DNA of 64,000 nt. Origin: Streptococcus mitis (lineage in GTDB: Bacteria > Bacillota > Bacilli > Lactobacillales > Streptococcaceae). The position numbers and the translations under genes were made by a program. The DNA lies in contig NZ_CP067992.1 of the NCBI RefSeq assembly GCF_016658865.1, forward strand, positions 1,011,001 through 1,075,000, read 5' to 3'. The notes beneath the pieces were generated by a model that was given only the letters and a program-made list of their open reading frames with translations, did not search any database and was not told the origin of the DNA. This document shows, piece after piece, positions 1-7,821 of this stretch (position 1 is its first letter; every line of letters starts with the position of its first letter).

Positions 1-119
1 CGGTTGCCGCCATTACGCGGTCAACCTAGTAGACTTACTAAATCTTTCGTCGGTTATTATCAAACCAACTTTTCTTGTGAAAGATAACATTTAATTTACA
101 TAACTTATATTATGTAATT
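1..119. other. Edge stretch downstream of the E1 beta gene, no gene assigned
   Basis: AT-rich sequence after the stop codon of the E1 beta gene. I see no strong terminator. On the minus strand an ATG lies about 14 nt from the window edge, followed by codons for Ala-Ala-Thr. In related species the E2 (acyltransferase) gene follows E1 beta, so this could be its first codons, but only four codons are visible and no good ribosome-binding site precedes them. I leave it unassigned. Confidence 0.3.
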
Positions 120-1112
120 CTATTCTTTATTATATGTTTTACGGATGGCATCTTTGATGCTTTCAACTGTTGGAATCATTGCATTTTCTAGGTTTTGTGC
201 ATAAGGCATTGGCACATCTTCTCCTGCACAACGGCGGATTGGTGCATCTAGATAGTCAAATGCTTCCGATTCTGAAATAATAGCTGAAATTTCACCGATA
301 TAGCCACTTGTCTTGTGGGCATCGTTAACCAGAACAACCTTACCAGTCTTCTTAACTGAGTTAATGATGATGTCCTTATCAAGCGGAACAAGGGTACGTG
401 GGTCCACAATTTCAACAGAAATTCCTTCTTCTGCTAATTCTTCAGCAGCTTGAACCACACGGCGAAGCATTTTTCCATAAGTAACAACTGTTACATCCGT
501 ACCTTCACGTTTGATTTCCCCAACTCCAAGTGGAATCGTGTAGTCTGGATCAACTGGCACTTCCCCTTTTTGGTTAAATTCTGACTTGTACTCAAGAATA
601 ATAACTGGGTTGTTATCACGGATAGAAGACTTGAGCAGTCCTTTCATGTCAGCAGGTGTACCTGGAGCCACAACCTTAAGTCCAGGGATATGAGTGAACC
701 AAGACTCTAGAGATTGTGAGTGCTGGGCTGCAGAACCAACTCCGTTACCAGCTGCACAACGAACAGTCATTGGAACCTGACCTTTACCACCAAACATATA
801 GCGTGTTTTAGCAGCTTGGTTGACGATATTGTCCATGGCAATAACCGAGAAGTCCATAAAGGTCATATCGACGATTGGACGAAGGCCTGTCATGGCTGCT
901 CCTGCTGCTGCTCCCGAGATGGCAGCTTCAGAAATCGGACAGTCACGAACACGTTCTGGACCAAATTCTTCAAGCATTCCAACAGAAGTTCCGAAGTCTC
1001 CTCCGAAGACGCCGACGTCTTCTCCCATCAAGAACACATTTTCATCGCGACGCATTTCCTCAGACATAGCAAGGATAATGGTGTCACGGAAGGACATTGT
1101 TTTTGTTTCCAT
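120..1112 (-). CDS. acoB: Pyruvate/acetoin dehydrogenase complex, E1 component beta subunit
   Basis: Beta subunit (330 aa) of the thiamine-diphosphate-dependent E1 enzyme, which decarboxylates a 2-oxo acid (pyruvate) or cleaves acetoin and passes the acyl group to lipoyl-E2. The N-terminal half is the transketolase pyrimidine-binding domain, with GEDVGVFGG near residue 30 and the segment that contacts the alpha subunit. The C-terminal half is the transketolase C domain, with VEIVDPRTLVPLD. Length is normal. It lies 15 nt after the alpha subunit gene on the same strand, so the two are co-transcribed. Streptococcal copies are variously annotated aco or pdh; sequence alone does not settle the physiological substrate. 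Confidence 0.9.
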   Translation of the reverse strand: METKTMSFRDTIILAMSEEMRRDENVFLMGEDVGVFGGDFGTSVGMLEEFGPERVRDCPISEAAISGAAAGAAMTGLRPIVDMTFMDFSVIAMDNIVNQAAKTRYMFGGKGQVPMTVRCAAGNGVGSAAQHSQSLESWFTHIPGLKVVAPGTPADMKGLLKSSIRDNNPVIILEYKSEFNQKGEVPVDPDYTIPLGVGEIKREGTDVTVVTYGKMLRRVVQAAEELAEEGISVEIVDPRTLVPLDKDIIINSVKKTGKVVLVNDAHKTSGYIGEISAIISESEAFDYLDAPIRRCAGEDVPMPYAQNLENAMIPTVESIKDAIRKTYNKE

Positions 1113-1127
1113 TTTATCTCTTTCTCC

Positions 1128-2096
1128 TTAGTCTGCGTAAATATCTTCAAATGCTGATTCAAGCGGTGGGAATGGACTTTCCTCTGCAAATTTAACAGAA
1201 GCTTCTACTGCTTCCTTGACTTGAGCTTGGATTTCTTCCAATTCTTCGGCACTTGCAATAGTGTTTTCAATGAGGTACTTGCGGAAGTTTTCGATTGGGT
1301 CTTTTTGTTTCCACAACTCTACTTCTTCGCGCGTGCGATATTTACCAGGGTCAGATGATGAGTGACCAAGCCAGCGATAAGTAACACTTTCGATCAAGAC
1401 AGGACCATTCCCACCACGAACATGATCTACAGCTTTCTTAAATCCTTCATAGACATCGATGACATTGTTACCGTCTTCGATGAACATTCCAGGAATTCCG
1501 TAAGCAGCACTACGTTGATGGATATGCTCCACATTAGTCATTTTCTTGATATCCGCAGAGATACCGTAACCGTTGTTAATGCAATAGAAAATGACTGGTA
1601 GGTTCCAGATAGAAGCCATGTTCACTGCTTCGTGGAAAACACCTTCGTTAGTCGCACCATCACCAAAGAAGCAGACAACAATTTTTCCTGTATTCTGCAT
1701 TTGCTGACTAAGGGCTGCACCGACAGCGATTCCCATACCACCCCCTACGATACCATTGGCACCAAGGTTACCAGCATCAAGGTCGGCAATATGCATAGAT
1801 CCACCTTTACCTTTACAGGTCCCAGTGTATTTACCAAGGATTTCAGCCATCATTCCATTGAGGTCAATTCCTTTGGCAATAGCTTGTCCGTGACCACGGT
1901 GGTTTGAGGTAATTAGATCATCTGGATTGAGAGCCAACATAGCACCCACGTTAGCTGCCTCTTCTCCAACAGAAAAGTGCGTCATTCCTGGCACTTTCCC
2001 TTTCTTTACTAATTGCGCAATTTTTAAATCCATACGACGGATTTCTTCCATCTTACGGAACATTTCGAGCAAAAGATTTTTATCTAAAGTTGACAT
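1128..2096 (-). CDS. acoA: Pyruvate/acetoin dehydrogenase complex, E1 component alpha subunit
   Basis: Alpha subunit (322 aa) of the same E1 enzyme. The thiamine diphosphate/Mg motif is clear: GDG at 145-147 and NN at 174-175, about 28 residues apart as in the family. HRGHG near 66-70 is the conserved active-site His region. It is the first gene of the operon, starts with ATG after a G-rich ribosome-binding site, and is driven by a near-consensus promoter directly upstream. E2 and E3 genes are not in the window and would be expected beyond its left edge. Assignment to the E1 alpha family is secure; the choice of acetoin or pyruvate as substrate is inference. Confidence 0.9.
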   Translation of the reverse strand: MSTLDKNLLLEMFRKMEEIRRMDLKIAQLVKKGKVPGMTHFSVGEEAANVGAMLALNPDDLITSNHRGHGQAIAKGIDLNGMMAEILGKYTGTCKGKGGSMHIADLDAGNLGANGIVGGGMGIAVGAALSQQMQNTGKIVVCFFGDGATNEGVFHEAVNMASIWNLPVIFYCINNGYGISADIKKMTNVEHIHQRSAAYGIPGMFIEDGNNVIDVYEGFKKAVDHVRGGNGPVLIESVTYRWLGHSSSDPGKYRTREEVELWKQKDPIENFRKYLIENTIASAEELEEIQAQVKEAVEASVKFAEESPFPPLESAFEDIYAD

Positions 2097-2130
2097 CTTC
2101 TTGCCTTTCTAACTTTCTTCTTACCTTACT

Positions 2131-2159
2131 ATTTTACCGTTTTTGGAAAATACTGTCAA
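2131..2159 (-). promoter_or_regulatory. SigA promoter of the E1 alpha/beta operon
   Basis: On the minus strand TTGACA (2154-2159) is followed after exactly 17 nt by TAAAAT (2131-2136), about 35 bp before the E1 alpha start. This is a near-perfect vegetative promoter. Confidence 0.8.
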
Positions 2160-2187
2160 AGTTTTTCTAAAGAAAATTTCACAAAAT

Positions 2188-2222
2188 AAAAAAGAAAATC
2201 CAATGAAAACAAGGGATTTCCT
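2188..2222 (-). terminator. Rho-independent terminator after the MATE gene
   Basis: Minus-strand stem GGAAATCC / GGATTTTC with one mismatch and a 12-nt loop, followed by six T. It ends the MATE (and possibly ung-pyrC) transcript before the E1 promoter. Confidence 0.6.
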
Positions 2223-2250
2223 TATCAAGAGTATTTCTTCACAAACTTTT

Positions 2251-3612
2251 TTATCTTTTAGATTTTACTAAAGATTCAAATCTTTTCATAATTACAGTTA
2301 AACGCCAACGGTAGAGCGCCCCACTCACAATTAGACTAATAATCAAACCGATCCAGTAAGAATAAGCTCCAAAATCTGTCAGGGAATCGAAAATCATAGC
2401 CACTGGGATTGCTACACCCCAATAACCAACCAAACCAAGGTAAAAAGGAATAACTGTATCCTTATACCCCCGCAAAATTCCCTGAAGAGGTGCCGCAAAG
2501 GTATCTGCTAACTGGAAGAAAAGGCTGTAAGTCAAAAAGCGCGCTGTCAAATCGATAAATTCTGAGTCGTTACCATAAAGGCTGGCCACATTTCCCCTAA
2601 AAATGTAAAGGAAGGTTAAGGTGAAGGCCGCAAAAATGAGAGCTGCCCATCTTCCTAGACCAATATAGGTTTTCGCATCATCAAATCGCTTGGCTCCCAC
2701 TTCATAGGAAACGACAATAGCCATAGCTGATGAGATACTCATAGGGAAGGCATACATGAGAGCTGAAAAATTCATAGCTGACTGGTGACTAGCAATAATC
2801 AAGGACGAGAACTTAGCCATAATCAAGCCAACCACAGAGAAGATAGCTACTTCCGCAAAGACAGTTCCCCCGATAGGTAGACCTAAACGAACCCCTTCTT
2901 TGATTTTATCCATATTAAGCGGAATGCGTTTCTCAAGATGTAAAGCTTTAAGCTTCTCCTGTTTAAATAAAACCAGAATAGAAATTCCCAGCAAGACCCA
3001 ATAAGCCAAGGAAGTACCTAAACCAGAGCCCGCACCCCCTAATTCTGGAACACCAAAGGCTCCGAAAATCAAGAGATAGTTAAATCCACTATTGAGAGGA
3101 AGTAACAAAAGCATGAGGTACATGGACAGTTTGGTCAAGCCCAGCGAATCCAGCAAGGAACGAATGACACTAAAGAGCAACAAGGGGATAATCCCGATAG
3201 ATAAAAACCAGAGATAACGAACCGCTACTGCCGCCACTGGAGCTTCTAACCCAATATGATTCAAGATTGGTGGTGCCAAGAAAAGTACCATCCCCAGCAA
3301 GACCACAGATAGACCCAAGGCCAAATAGATGAACTGGTAAAAATCAGATGTAACTTCTTCCTTTTTGCCTCGACCAAGATGGTGACCAATGATAGGTACC
3401 AAGGCTGACACAATTCCTGTTAGGAATGTAAAGAAAGGATTCCAGATACTGGTTGCCATAGACACACCAGCCAAGTCCATGGTATTGTATTGACCTGTCA
3501 TAGTCGTATCAACAAAGGAGGCAGAATAATTTGCAAATTGATAAATCAGGATAGGGAAAAATATCTTTAAAAATAAGATAAATTTGTCTTTAAAATGATA
3601 GGTTTGATACAT
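2251..3612 (-). CDS. MATE family multidrug/toxin efflux protein
   Basis: Integral membrane antiporter (453 aa) of the MATE family, expected to export cationic drugs or metabolites in exchange for Na+ or H+. The protein shows about twelve hydrophobic segments arranged as two similar six-helix halves, split by a charged loop near 225-240. The MATE start FVDTTMTGQYNTMDLAGVS lies in the first helix region, and the second half begins with LGLPIGGTVFAEVAIFSVV. Length is typical. It follows pyrC by about 40 nt on the same strand and may be read with the ung-mutX-pyrC operon. The substrate cannot be read from sequence. It is distinct from dinF, which in pneumococci lies beside recA. Confidence 0.87.
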   Translation of the reverse strand: MYQTYHFKDKFILFLKIFFPILIYQFANYSASFVDTTMTGQYNTMDLAGVSMATSIWNPFFTFLTGIVSALVPIIGHHLGRGKKEEVTSDFYQFIYLALGLSVVLLGMVLFLAPPILNHIGLEAPVAAVAVRYLWFLSIGIIPLLLFSVIRSLLDSLGLTKLSMYLMLLLLPLNSGFNYLLIFGAFGVPELGGAGSGLGTSLAYWVLLGISILVLFKQEKLKALHLEKRIPLNMDKIKEGVRLGLPIGGTVFAEVAIFSVVGLIMAKFSSLIIASHQSAMNFSALMYAFPMSISSAMAIVVSYEVGAKRFDDAKTYIGLGRWAALIFAAFTLTFLYIFRGNVASLYGNDSEFIDLTARFLTYSLFFQLADTFAAPLQGILRGYKDTVIPFYLGLVGYWGVAIPVAMIFDSLTDFGAYSYWIGLIISLIVSGALYRWRLTVIMKRFESLVKSKR

Positions 3613-3653
3613 ATAGTCTCTCTATTTTTCTAGTTTATAGAGCAGACTCCCAC

Positions 3654-4922
3654 CTAGTTTTGATAGACAATTTGTCCCTTACAGATGGTATATTTAACCT
3701 GCCCTTTTAAGGTTTCACCGATGAATGGTGAATTAGCTGCTTTCGAAGCAAAATGGGAGTTCACAAGGCGGTCAGCCTTAGCATCAAAAATAGTGATGTC
3801 CGCTGGACCATTCTCAGCCAAGTAACCTGCTTCAAAGTTGTAAAGCTTGGCTGGGTTGTAGGTCATCTTTTCTAGTAATTCCATCAAGGTCAACTCCCCA
3901 GCTTCAACCAAATAAGTCAATCCGAGGGAAAGAGATGTTTCTAAGCCAGTCATGCCAGATGGTGCCTTGGTAATATCCTCAACGTTTTTTTCATCCGCAT
4001 GGTGAGGCGCGTGGTCAGTTGCGATAACTGTGATGATGCCTGATTTGAGACCTTCGATAACAGCACGACGGTCTGATTCCAAACGAAGTGGCGGATTCAT
4101 CTTAGCATTGCTTCCTTGTGTCAAAAGAAGTGCTTCTGTCTTAGAGAAATGCTGTGGCGCTACTTCTGCTGTTACTTGCGCTCCCAATCCTTGAGCAAAC
4201 TCCACTACTTTAACACTTTCTTCCTTCGACAAATGCTGGATATGAACATGAGCCTTTGTTGCATAGGCAATCATGACATCACGCGCCATCATAGCATACT
4301 CAGCCACCCCAGTAGCACCGCAGATATGGAAATGTTCTTTAGCAATGTTTTCATTAAACCCAAGAACACCGTTCAATCCTGGATCTTCCTCATGGAGACT
4401 GATAAAGGTATTAAGTTTCTTAGCTTCTTCCATAGCTGCCTTAACCACTTTGCTGCTTTCAAGAGGAATACCGTCATCAGAGAAACCAACCGCACCTGCT
4501 TCTAAGAGTGCCTTAAAGTCAGTCAAATCTTGGCCATTAAAGTTCTTAGTAATGGTCGCAACTGTCTTGACATTGATTTTTTCCTTGGCAGCTGACTGGA
4601 GAACTTCTTTCAGGGTTTCTACATCTGAAATGGTTGGACTAGTATTAGCCATCATGACAACAGTTGTAAAACCACCTGCAGCGGCTGCTAAGGCACCAGT
4701 ATGGATATCCTCCTTGTGGGTCTGACCAGGTTCACGGAAATGAACATGGATATCAACCAAGCCAGGAGCAACGACTAGACCAGTAGCATCAAGCACATCT
4801 GCTCCTTCTTCTTTGATTTCAGGCGCAATTTTGACAATTTTCCCATCTTGAACCAAAACATCACACACTTGGTCTAAACTAGACTTGGGATCCATAACAC
4901 GACCATTTTTGATTAGTAGCAT
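3654..4922 (-). CDS. pyrC: Dihydroorotase
   Basis: Dihydroorotase (422 aa), third step of pyrimidine synthesis: reversible cyclisation of N-carbamoyl-aspartate to dihydroorotate. It is a class I amidohydrolase. The zinc ligands HVH sit at 59-61 in [10 protein letters not shown], further metal His residues near 177 and 230, and the catalytic Asp at 303 in TDHAPHH. Length matches Gram-positive PyrC. The gene is 12 nt after mutX and reads from the ung promoter, an arrangement that couples a pyrimidine gene with two genes guarding against damaged or wrong bases. No attenuator or PyrR-type leader is visible in the 12-nt gap. Confidence 0.95.
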   Translation of the reverse strand: MLLIKNGRVMDPKSSLDQVCDVLVQDGKIVKIAPEIKEEGADVLDATGLVVAPGLVDIHVHFREPGQTHKEDIHTGALAAAAGGFTTVVMMANTSPTISDVETLKEVLQSAAKEKINVKTVATITKNFNGQDLTDFKALLEAGAVGFSDDGIPLESSKVVKAAMEEAKKLNTFISLHEEDPGLNGVLGFNENIAKEHFHICGATGVAEYAMMARDVMIAYATKAHVHIQHLSKEESVKVVEFAQGLGAQVTAEVAPQHFSKTEALLLTQGSNAKMNPPLRLESDRRAVIEGLKSGIITVIATDHAPHHADEKNVEDITKAPSGMTGLETSLSLGLTYLVEAGELTLMELLEKMTYNPAKLYNFEAGYLAENGPADITIFDAKADRLVNSHFASKAANSPFIGETLKGQVKYTICKGQIVYQN

Positions 4923-4934
4923 CTGCTTTCTCCT

Positions 4935-5399
4935 TTATTCATAGAAATCGACTTGGGTATCCAACAATTTATCCCCATCATAAACAAACTTGGCTGAAAA
5001 GAAGGGTTTGTCCTCTAAAAGCCACTCAACAAAGGTGTGGTCACCCTCCCAAGTTGGCTTGCTCAGAACTTCATCATAGGGAACCCATTCTAAGGTCCCC
5101 TCATTGCAGTCGATCAAGTCACCCTCAAACTCTGTCACCTTAAAAACATAGGTGTACCAGTCTAAATCTGGTGTAAATTCAGGAAAAGTGATGACGCCTT
5201 TTAGAACTGGCTTGGCTTTGAGCCCTGTTTCTTCGAGGATTTCACGCGCCGCGCATTCTTGAGGGGTCTCCCCTCGCTCTAGCTTACCACCCACACCAAT
5301 CCATTTGCCTTCATGGACATCATTAGGCTTCTTATTGCGATGAAGCATGAGCAGTTCTTTCCCGTTATCAATGTAGCAAATCGTCGCTAACTGAGGCAT
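4935..5399 (-). CDS. mutX: Nudix hydrolase, MutX-type 8-oxo-dGTP diphosphatase
   Basis: Cleans oxidised nucleotides (8-oxo-dGTP to the monophosphate) from the precursor pool. The Nudix box is complete between residues 38 and 60, GKLERGETPQECAARE followed by ILEETGL, including the metal-binding Glu residues. Length (154 aa) equals streptococcal MutX. It lies 9 nt after ung and 12 nt before pyrC, all on the minus strand. The position next to ung supports a mutation-avoidance role. The exact substrate is inferred from family and context. Confidence 0.87.
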   Translation of the reverse strand: MPQLATICYIDNGKELLMLHRNKKPNDVHEGKWIGVGGKLERGETPQECAAREILEETGLKAKPVLKGVITFPEFTPDLDWYTYVFKVTEFEGDLIDCNEGTLEWVPYDEVLSKPTWEGDHTFVEWLLEDKPFFSAKFVYDGDKLLDTQVDFYE

Positions 5400-5408
5400 A
5401 TTCTCTCC

Positions 5409-6062
5409 TTATCTAAGCCAATCGATTGGCTCTTGTCCTGTCTCTTTTAAGAATGCATTGGCCTTGGAAAAAGGCTTGGAACCCCAAAATCCTCTATAAA
5501 CTGATAAAGGACTGGGATGGGCTGATTCGATAATCAAGTGATGAGGATTGGTAACTAAGGCCTTCTTCTTACGTGCATAAGCTCCCCAGAGTACAAAAAC
5601 AACTGGTCTATCTAGATGATTGACCACCTGAATCACAGCATCAGTAAAAGGCTCCCATATCTGACCGGCATGACCATTGGCCTGTCCAGCAGGAACCGTC
5701 AAACAAGCATTAAGAAGTAAGACTCCTTGCTCAGCCCAAGCTGTCAAATCATGGGATTTCTTAACGCCAAGATCATCTGACAATTCTTTCAAGATATTTT
5801 GCAAGGATGGCGGAGCTGGGATAGAGTCGGGTACAGAAAAACTCAAGCCCTGCGCTTGACCTGGCCCGTGATAGGGATCTTGCCCTAGAATCACCACCTT
5901 AACTTCTTCAAGCGGTGTTGTCAAGAGAGCCTGAAAAACCTTTTCTTTGGGCGGATAAATAGTCCCTTGAGAATAGACCTGATCCATAAACTGATTGATT
6001 TTCCCAAAATAACCTTCAGGTAATTGCTCCTTAATCAAAGCATGCCAAGATGAGTGTTGCAT
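5409..6062 (-). CDS. ung: Uracil-DNA glycosylase
   Basis: Family 1 uracil-DNA glycosylase (217 aa), removing uracil arising from cytosine deamination or misincorporation as the first step of base-excision repair. Motif [17 protein letters not shown] carries the catalytic Asp62, and HPSPLS at 182-187 is the minor-groove loop with the catalytic His. I take the ATG at 6062 rather than the TTG two codons earlier, because AAGGAG stands six bases before this ATG and the protein then begins MQHSSWH as in relatives. First gene of the ung-mutX-pyrC group. Confidence 0.95.
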   Translation of the reverse strand: MQHSSWHALIKEQLPEGYFGKINQFMDQVYSQGTIYPPKEKVFQALLTTPLEEVKVVILGQDPYHGPGQAQGLSFSVPDSIPAPPSLQNILKELSDDLGVKKSHDLTAWAEQGVLLLNACLTVPAGQANGHAGQIWEPFTDAVIQVVNHLDRPVVFVLWGAYARKKKALVTNPHHLIIESAHPSPLSVYRGFWGSKPFSKANAFLKETGQEPIDWLR

Positions 6063-6090
6063 AGCCAACTCCTTCGTTTTTACTGCCTCT

Positions 6091-6099
6091 ATTATAGCA
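6091..6099 (-). promoter_or_regulatory. Extended -10 promoter of the ung operon
   Basis: Minus-strand TGC-TATAAT, an extended -10 element about 30 bp before ung. Its upstream edge touches the terminator of the preceding HAD gene, so terminator tail and promoter share bases. Confidence 0.65.
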
Positions 6100-6125
6100 A
6101 AAAGTGGCTTTCTAAACCACTTTTT
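6099..6125 (-). terminator. Terminator of the HAD phosphatase gene
   Basis: Perfect 9-bp stem AAAAAGTGG / CCACTTTTT with a 9-nt loop, overlapping the last bases of the HAD gene and running into the ung -10 region. The symmetrical A and T runs would allow function in both directions. Confidence 0.75.
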
Positions 6126-6816
6126 ACAGTTTATCTAAATAATCCAGCAAGTCTTGGTAAGAATGTACTTCGTAAGTCGGCTGAGCTTGTGTGTGATTTT
6201 CGAGGTGATGAGGATTGTACCAGATAGTGTCAATCCCAGCATTATTACCACCTTGAACGTCGGAGGTTAGGGAATCTCCAATCATCAGCGTCTTTTCTTT
6301 GCTAAAACCTACAATCTGTTGACCAATTTTTTCATAAAAGAGAGCATCAGGCTTTTGTGTTTGCAACTGTTCTGAGATAAAAACTTGATTGAAATAAGGT
6401 GCTAGACCAGATTGAGTCAAACGCCCTGTCTGAATGGCAGTAATGCCATTTGTCGCAGCATACAAGTCATAATCTCGCTCGATGAGGATATCCAAGAGTT
6501 CATGAGCGCCTGAAAAAGTTTGTCCCTGTTGAGCGAGGTAAAATTGGTAACGCTGGGCTAGAAAACTACCGTCTTTTTCCTGTCCAAAGTGAGCAAATAG
6601 ACGAGAAAAGCGCGTGTTAACCAACTCTTGTTTACTGATTTTCTTTTGCTCTAAGTCCTTCCATAGAGCCTTGTTCATAGGAACATAATAGTCTTTATAA
6701 GCCTGAATATCTGTAACCCCTTCTTCTTTTAGGAGTTGCGTCAAAGCCACATCCTCAGCAGCATCAAAATCAAGAAATGTGTGGTCAAGGTCGAAAAGTA
6801 GAAATTTGTAGGACAA
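6124..6816 (-). CDS. HAD-family hydrolase (YjjG-like nucleotidase)
   Basis: Haloacid-dehalogenase-type phosphatase (230 aa). Motif I is DLDHT at residues 9-13 with the nucleophile and acid/base Asp, followed by a helical cap domain. QKPDALFY holds the motif III Lys and [12 protein letters not shown] the motif IV metal-binding Asp residues. The overall pattern is that of the YjjG subgroup, which dephosphorylates (noncanonical) pyrimidine nucleoside monophosphates; that would suit the ung/mutX/pyrC neighbours but is inference. Translation begins with TTG (AAAGGA about 12 nt upstream). The gene has its own promoter and terminator. Confidence 0.82.
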   Translation of the reverse strand: MSYKFLLFDLDHTFLDFDAAEDVALTQLLKEEGVTDIQAYKDYYVPMNKALWKDLEQKKISKQELVNTRFSRLFAHFGQEKDGSFLAQRYQFYLAQQGQTFSGAHELLDILIERDYDLYAATNGITAIQTGRLTQSGLAPYFNQVFISEQLQTQKPDALFYEKIGQQIVGFSKEKTLMIGDSLTSDVQGGNNAGIDTIWYNPHHLENHTQAQPTYEVHSYQDLLDYLDKL

Positions 6817-6875
6817 TTTGAGAGTTTTCCTTTCTAGGAGATGTAAAATTTAATATTTTGTTCAAATATGTTTAC

Positions 6876-6884
6876 ATTATACCA
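6876..6884 (-). promoter_or_regulatory. Extended -10 promoter of the HAD gene
   Basis: Minus-strand TGG-TATAAT about 60 bp before the TTG start; no good -35 is seen, as usual for extended -10 promoters. Confidence 0.6.
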
Positions 6885-6945
6885 TAAAAATAGAACTCCC
6901 CTCTCTAGTTAAATACTATCATATTAGAACCAAAGGTAAATCATA

Positions 6946-7167
6946 ATGCAGTTTGAACTTCATAGAAATGAATTTCAAACGGACGACATCATGCTTACCA
7001 TGGCTAAATCTATGAAGAACTACTTCAAATTAAATAAAGAAAATGCCAAAGATCATCGTGATCACTACTTTATTTTTAATATTGAAACTGTGAAAGAAAG
7101 TAAGTTGACTAGGAAGTACTCCTATCAGAAAACTGTTACAAATATAAAGCAAGGAGCAAAAAACTGA
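6946..7167 (+). CDS. Small hypothetical protein
   Basis: A 73-codon frame on the plus strand between two minus-strand operons. The product is basic and polar with no signal peptide, membrane span or motif that I recognise. Its stop codon lies exactly in the loop of a good plus-strand terminator (7151-7180), which supports a real transcript in this direction. Against it, the ribosome-binding site is only a weak AAAGG and I see no clear promoter. It could be a genuine small gene of the accessory region or a remnant of one. An opposing 62-codon frame on the minus strand has no support. Confidence 0.4.
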   Translation: MQFELHRNEFQTDDIMLTMAKSMKNYFKLNKENAKDHRDHYFIFNIETVKESKLTRKYSYQKTVTNIKQGAKN

Positions 7168-7180
7168 TTTGCTCCTTTTT
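7151..7180 (+). terminator. Terminator overlapping the stop codon of the small ORF
   Basis: Perfect 10-bp stem AAGGAGCAAA / TTTGCTCCTT, 7-nt loop containing the TGA stop, then T residues. Orientation is plus; the minus-strand side lacks a T run. Confidence 0.75.
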
Positions 7181-7207
7181 ATATCTGGAAATTTAATCCT
7201 CGCCTCC

Positions 7208-7786
7208 TTAAACAGCATCAGAACGATATATTGTTTTTTGTAGATTTAGATAATCCATCAAGTTAATAACTTTATTATTTTCTGCCACTTCTGAAATAGT
7301 ATCAGTCTCAAATCCATTTGCTTGAGCAAATAGAATCGTATAATCATATACAAGATCAAACAACTCATCTATTTCAGAGTTTAGTTTCAAATAAAGTAGT
7401 TCTTTTTGATTGTCCTGTAAAAATTTTAAGAAATTATCAACCTCTTCTTCACTTACTTCTCCTTTTTGTGCTAATTGAATGAAATGAACTAGCTTTTCTA
7501 TAAGTTTCTTTACAATCTTCTTATATCTATTTGAAATAAATGCATAATAACCAACACCACCAACAGCTAGAACAGTTGCACCAATAGCTGTTACTAGCAC
7601 ATATTTATTTTTTGCAAGGCCTTTAACGACCTGTTGAGCTGGTTCTCCTGCCTTTACTTCTTTTAGATGCTTTACTATATGGCCGGATGAATTTCTGATT
7701 ATTGAACCATAACGTTTATAAATTCCAGAGTCTAATCCTTTCTGAATATTTAATGGAATTTCTATAGTAACTTGATTTAATGACAT
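7208..7786 (-). CDS. Hypothetical membrane-anchored protein, partner of the DUF262 protein
   Basis: A 192-residue protein I do not recognise. Residues 1-60 are soluble, residues about 62-84 form one strong membrane helix (VLVTAIGATVLAVGGVGYY), and a Lys/Arg-rich stretch follows (SNRYKKIVKKLIEKLV), which by the positive-inside rule would place the C-terminal half in the cytoplasm. The C-terminal 100 residues are acidic and helical, with a possible coiled coil around 95-150. The gene starts 35 nt after the DUF262 gene, with GAGGTAAG as ribosome-binding site, so the two form an operon. The pairing suggests a sensor or effector subunit of a defence system; the function is unknown. Confidence 0.75.
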   Translation of the reverse strand: MSLNQVTIEIPLNIQKGLDSGIYKRYGSIIRNSSGHIVKHLKEVKAGEPAQQVVKGLAKNKYVLVTAIGATVLAVGGVGYYAFISNRYKKIVKKLIEKLVHFIQLAQKGEVSEEEVDNFLKFLQDNQKELLYLKLNSEIDELFDLVYDYTILFAQANGFETDTISEVAENNKVINLMDYLNLQKTIYRSDAV

Positions 7787-7821
7787 AATTATAACTTACC
7801 TCTTAATTCTATCGTTCTAGT

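Noticed and set aside
720..1157. 145-codon frame on the plus strand opposite the E1 beta gene
   Set aside because: Antisense shadow of a conserved gene: unusual His/Cys/Ser composition, no ribosome-binding site or promoter.
7030..7218. 62-codon frame on the minus strand opposite the small plus-strand ORF
   Set aside because: It overlaps the 192-aa gene's end and the terminator, with no ribosome-binding site; the plus frame is better supported.
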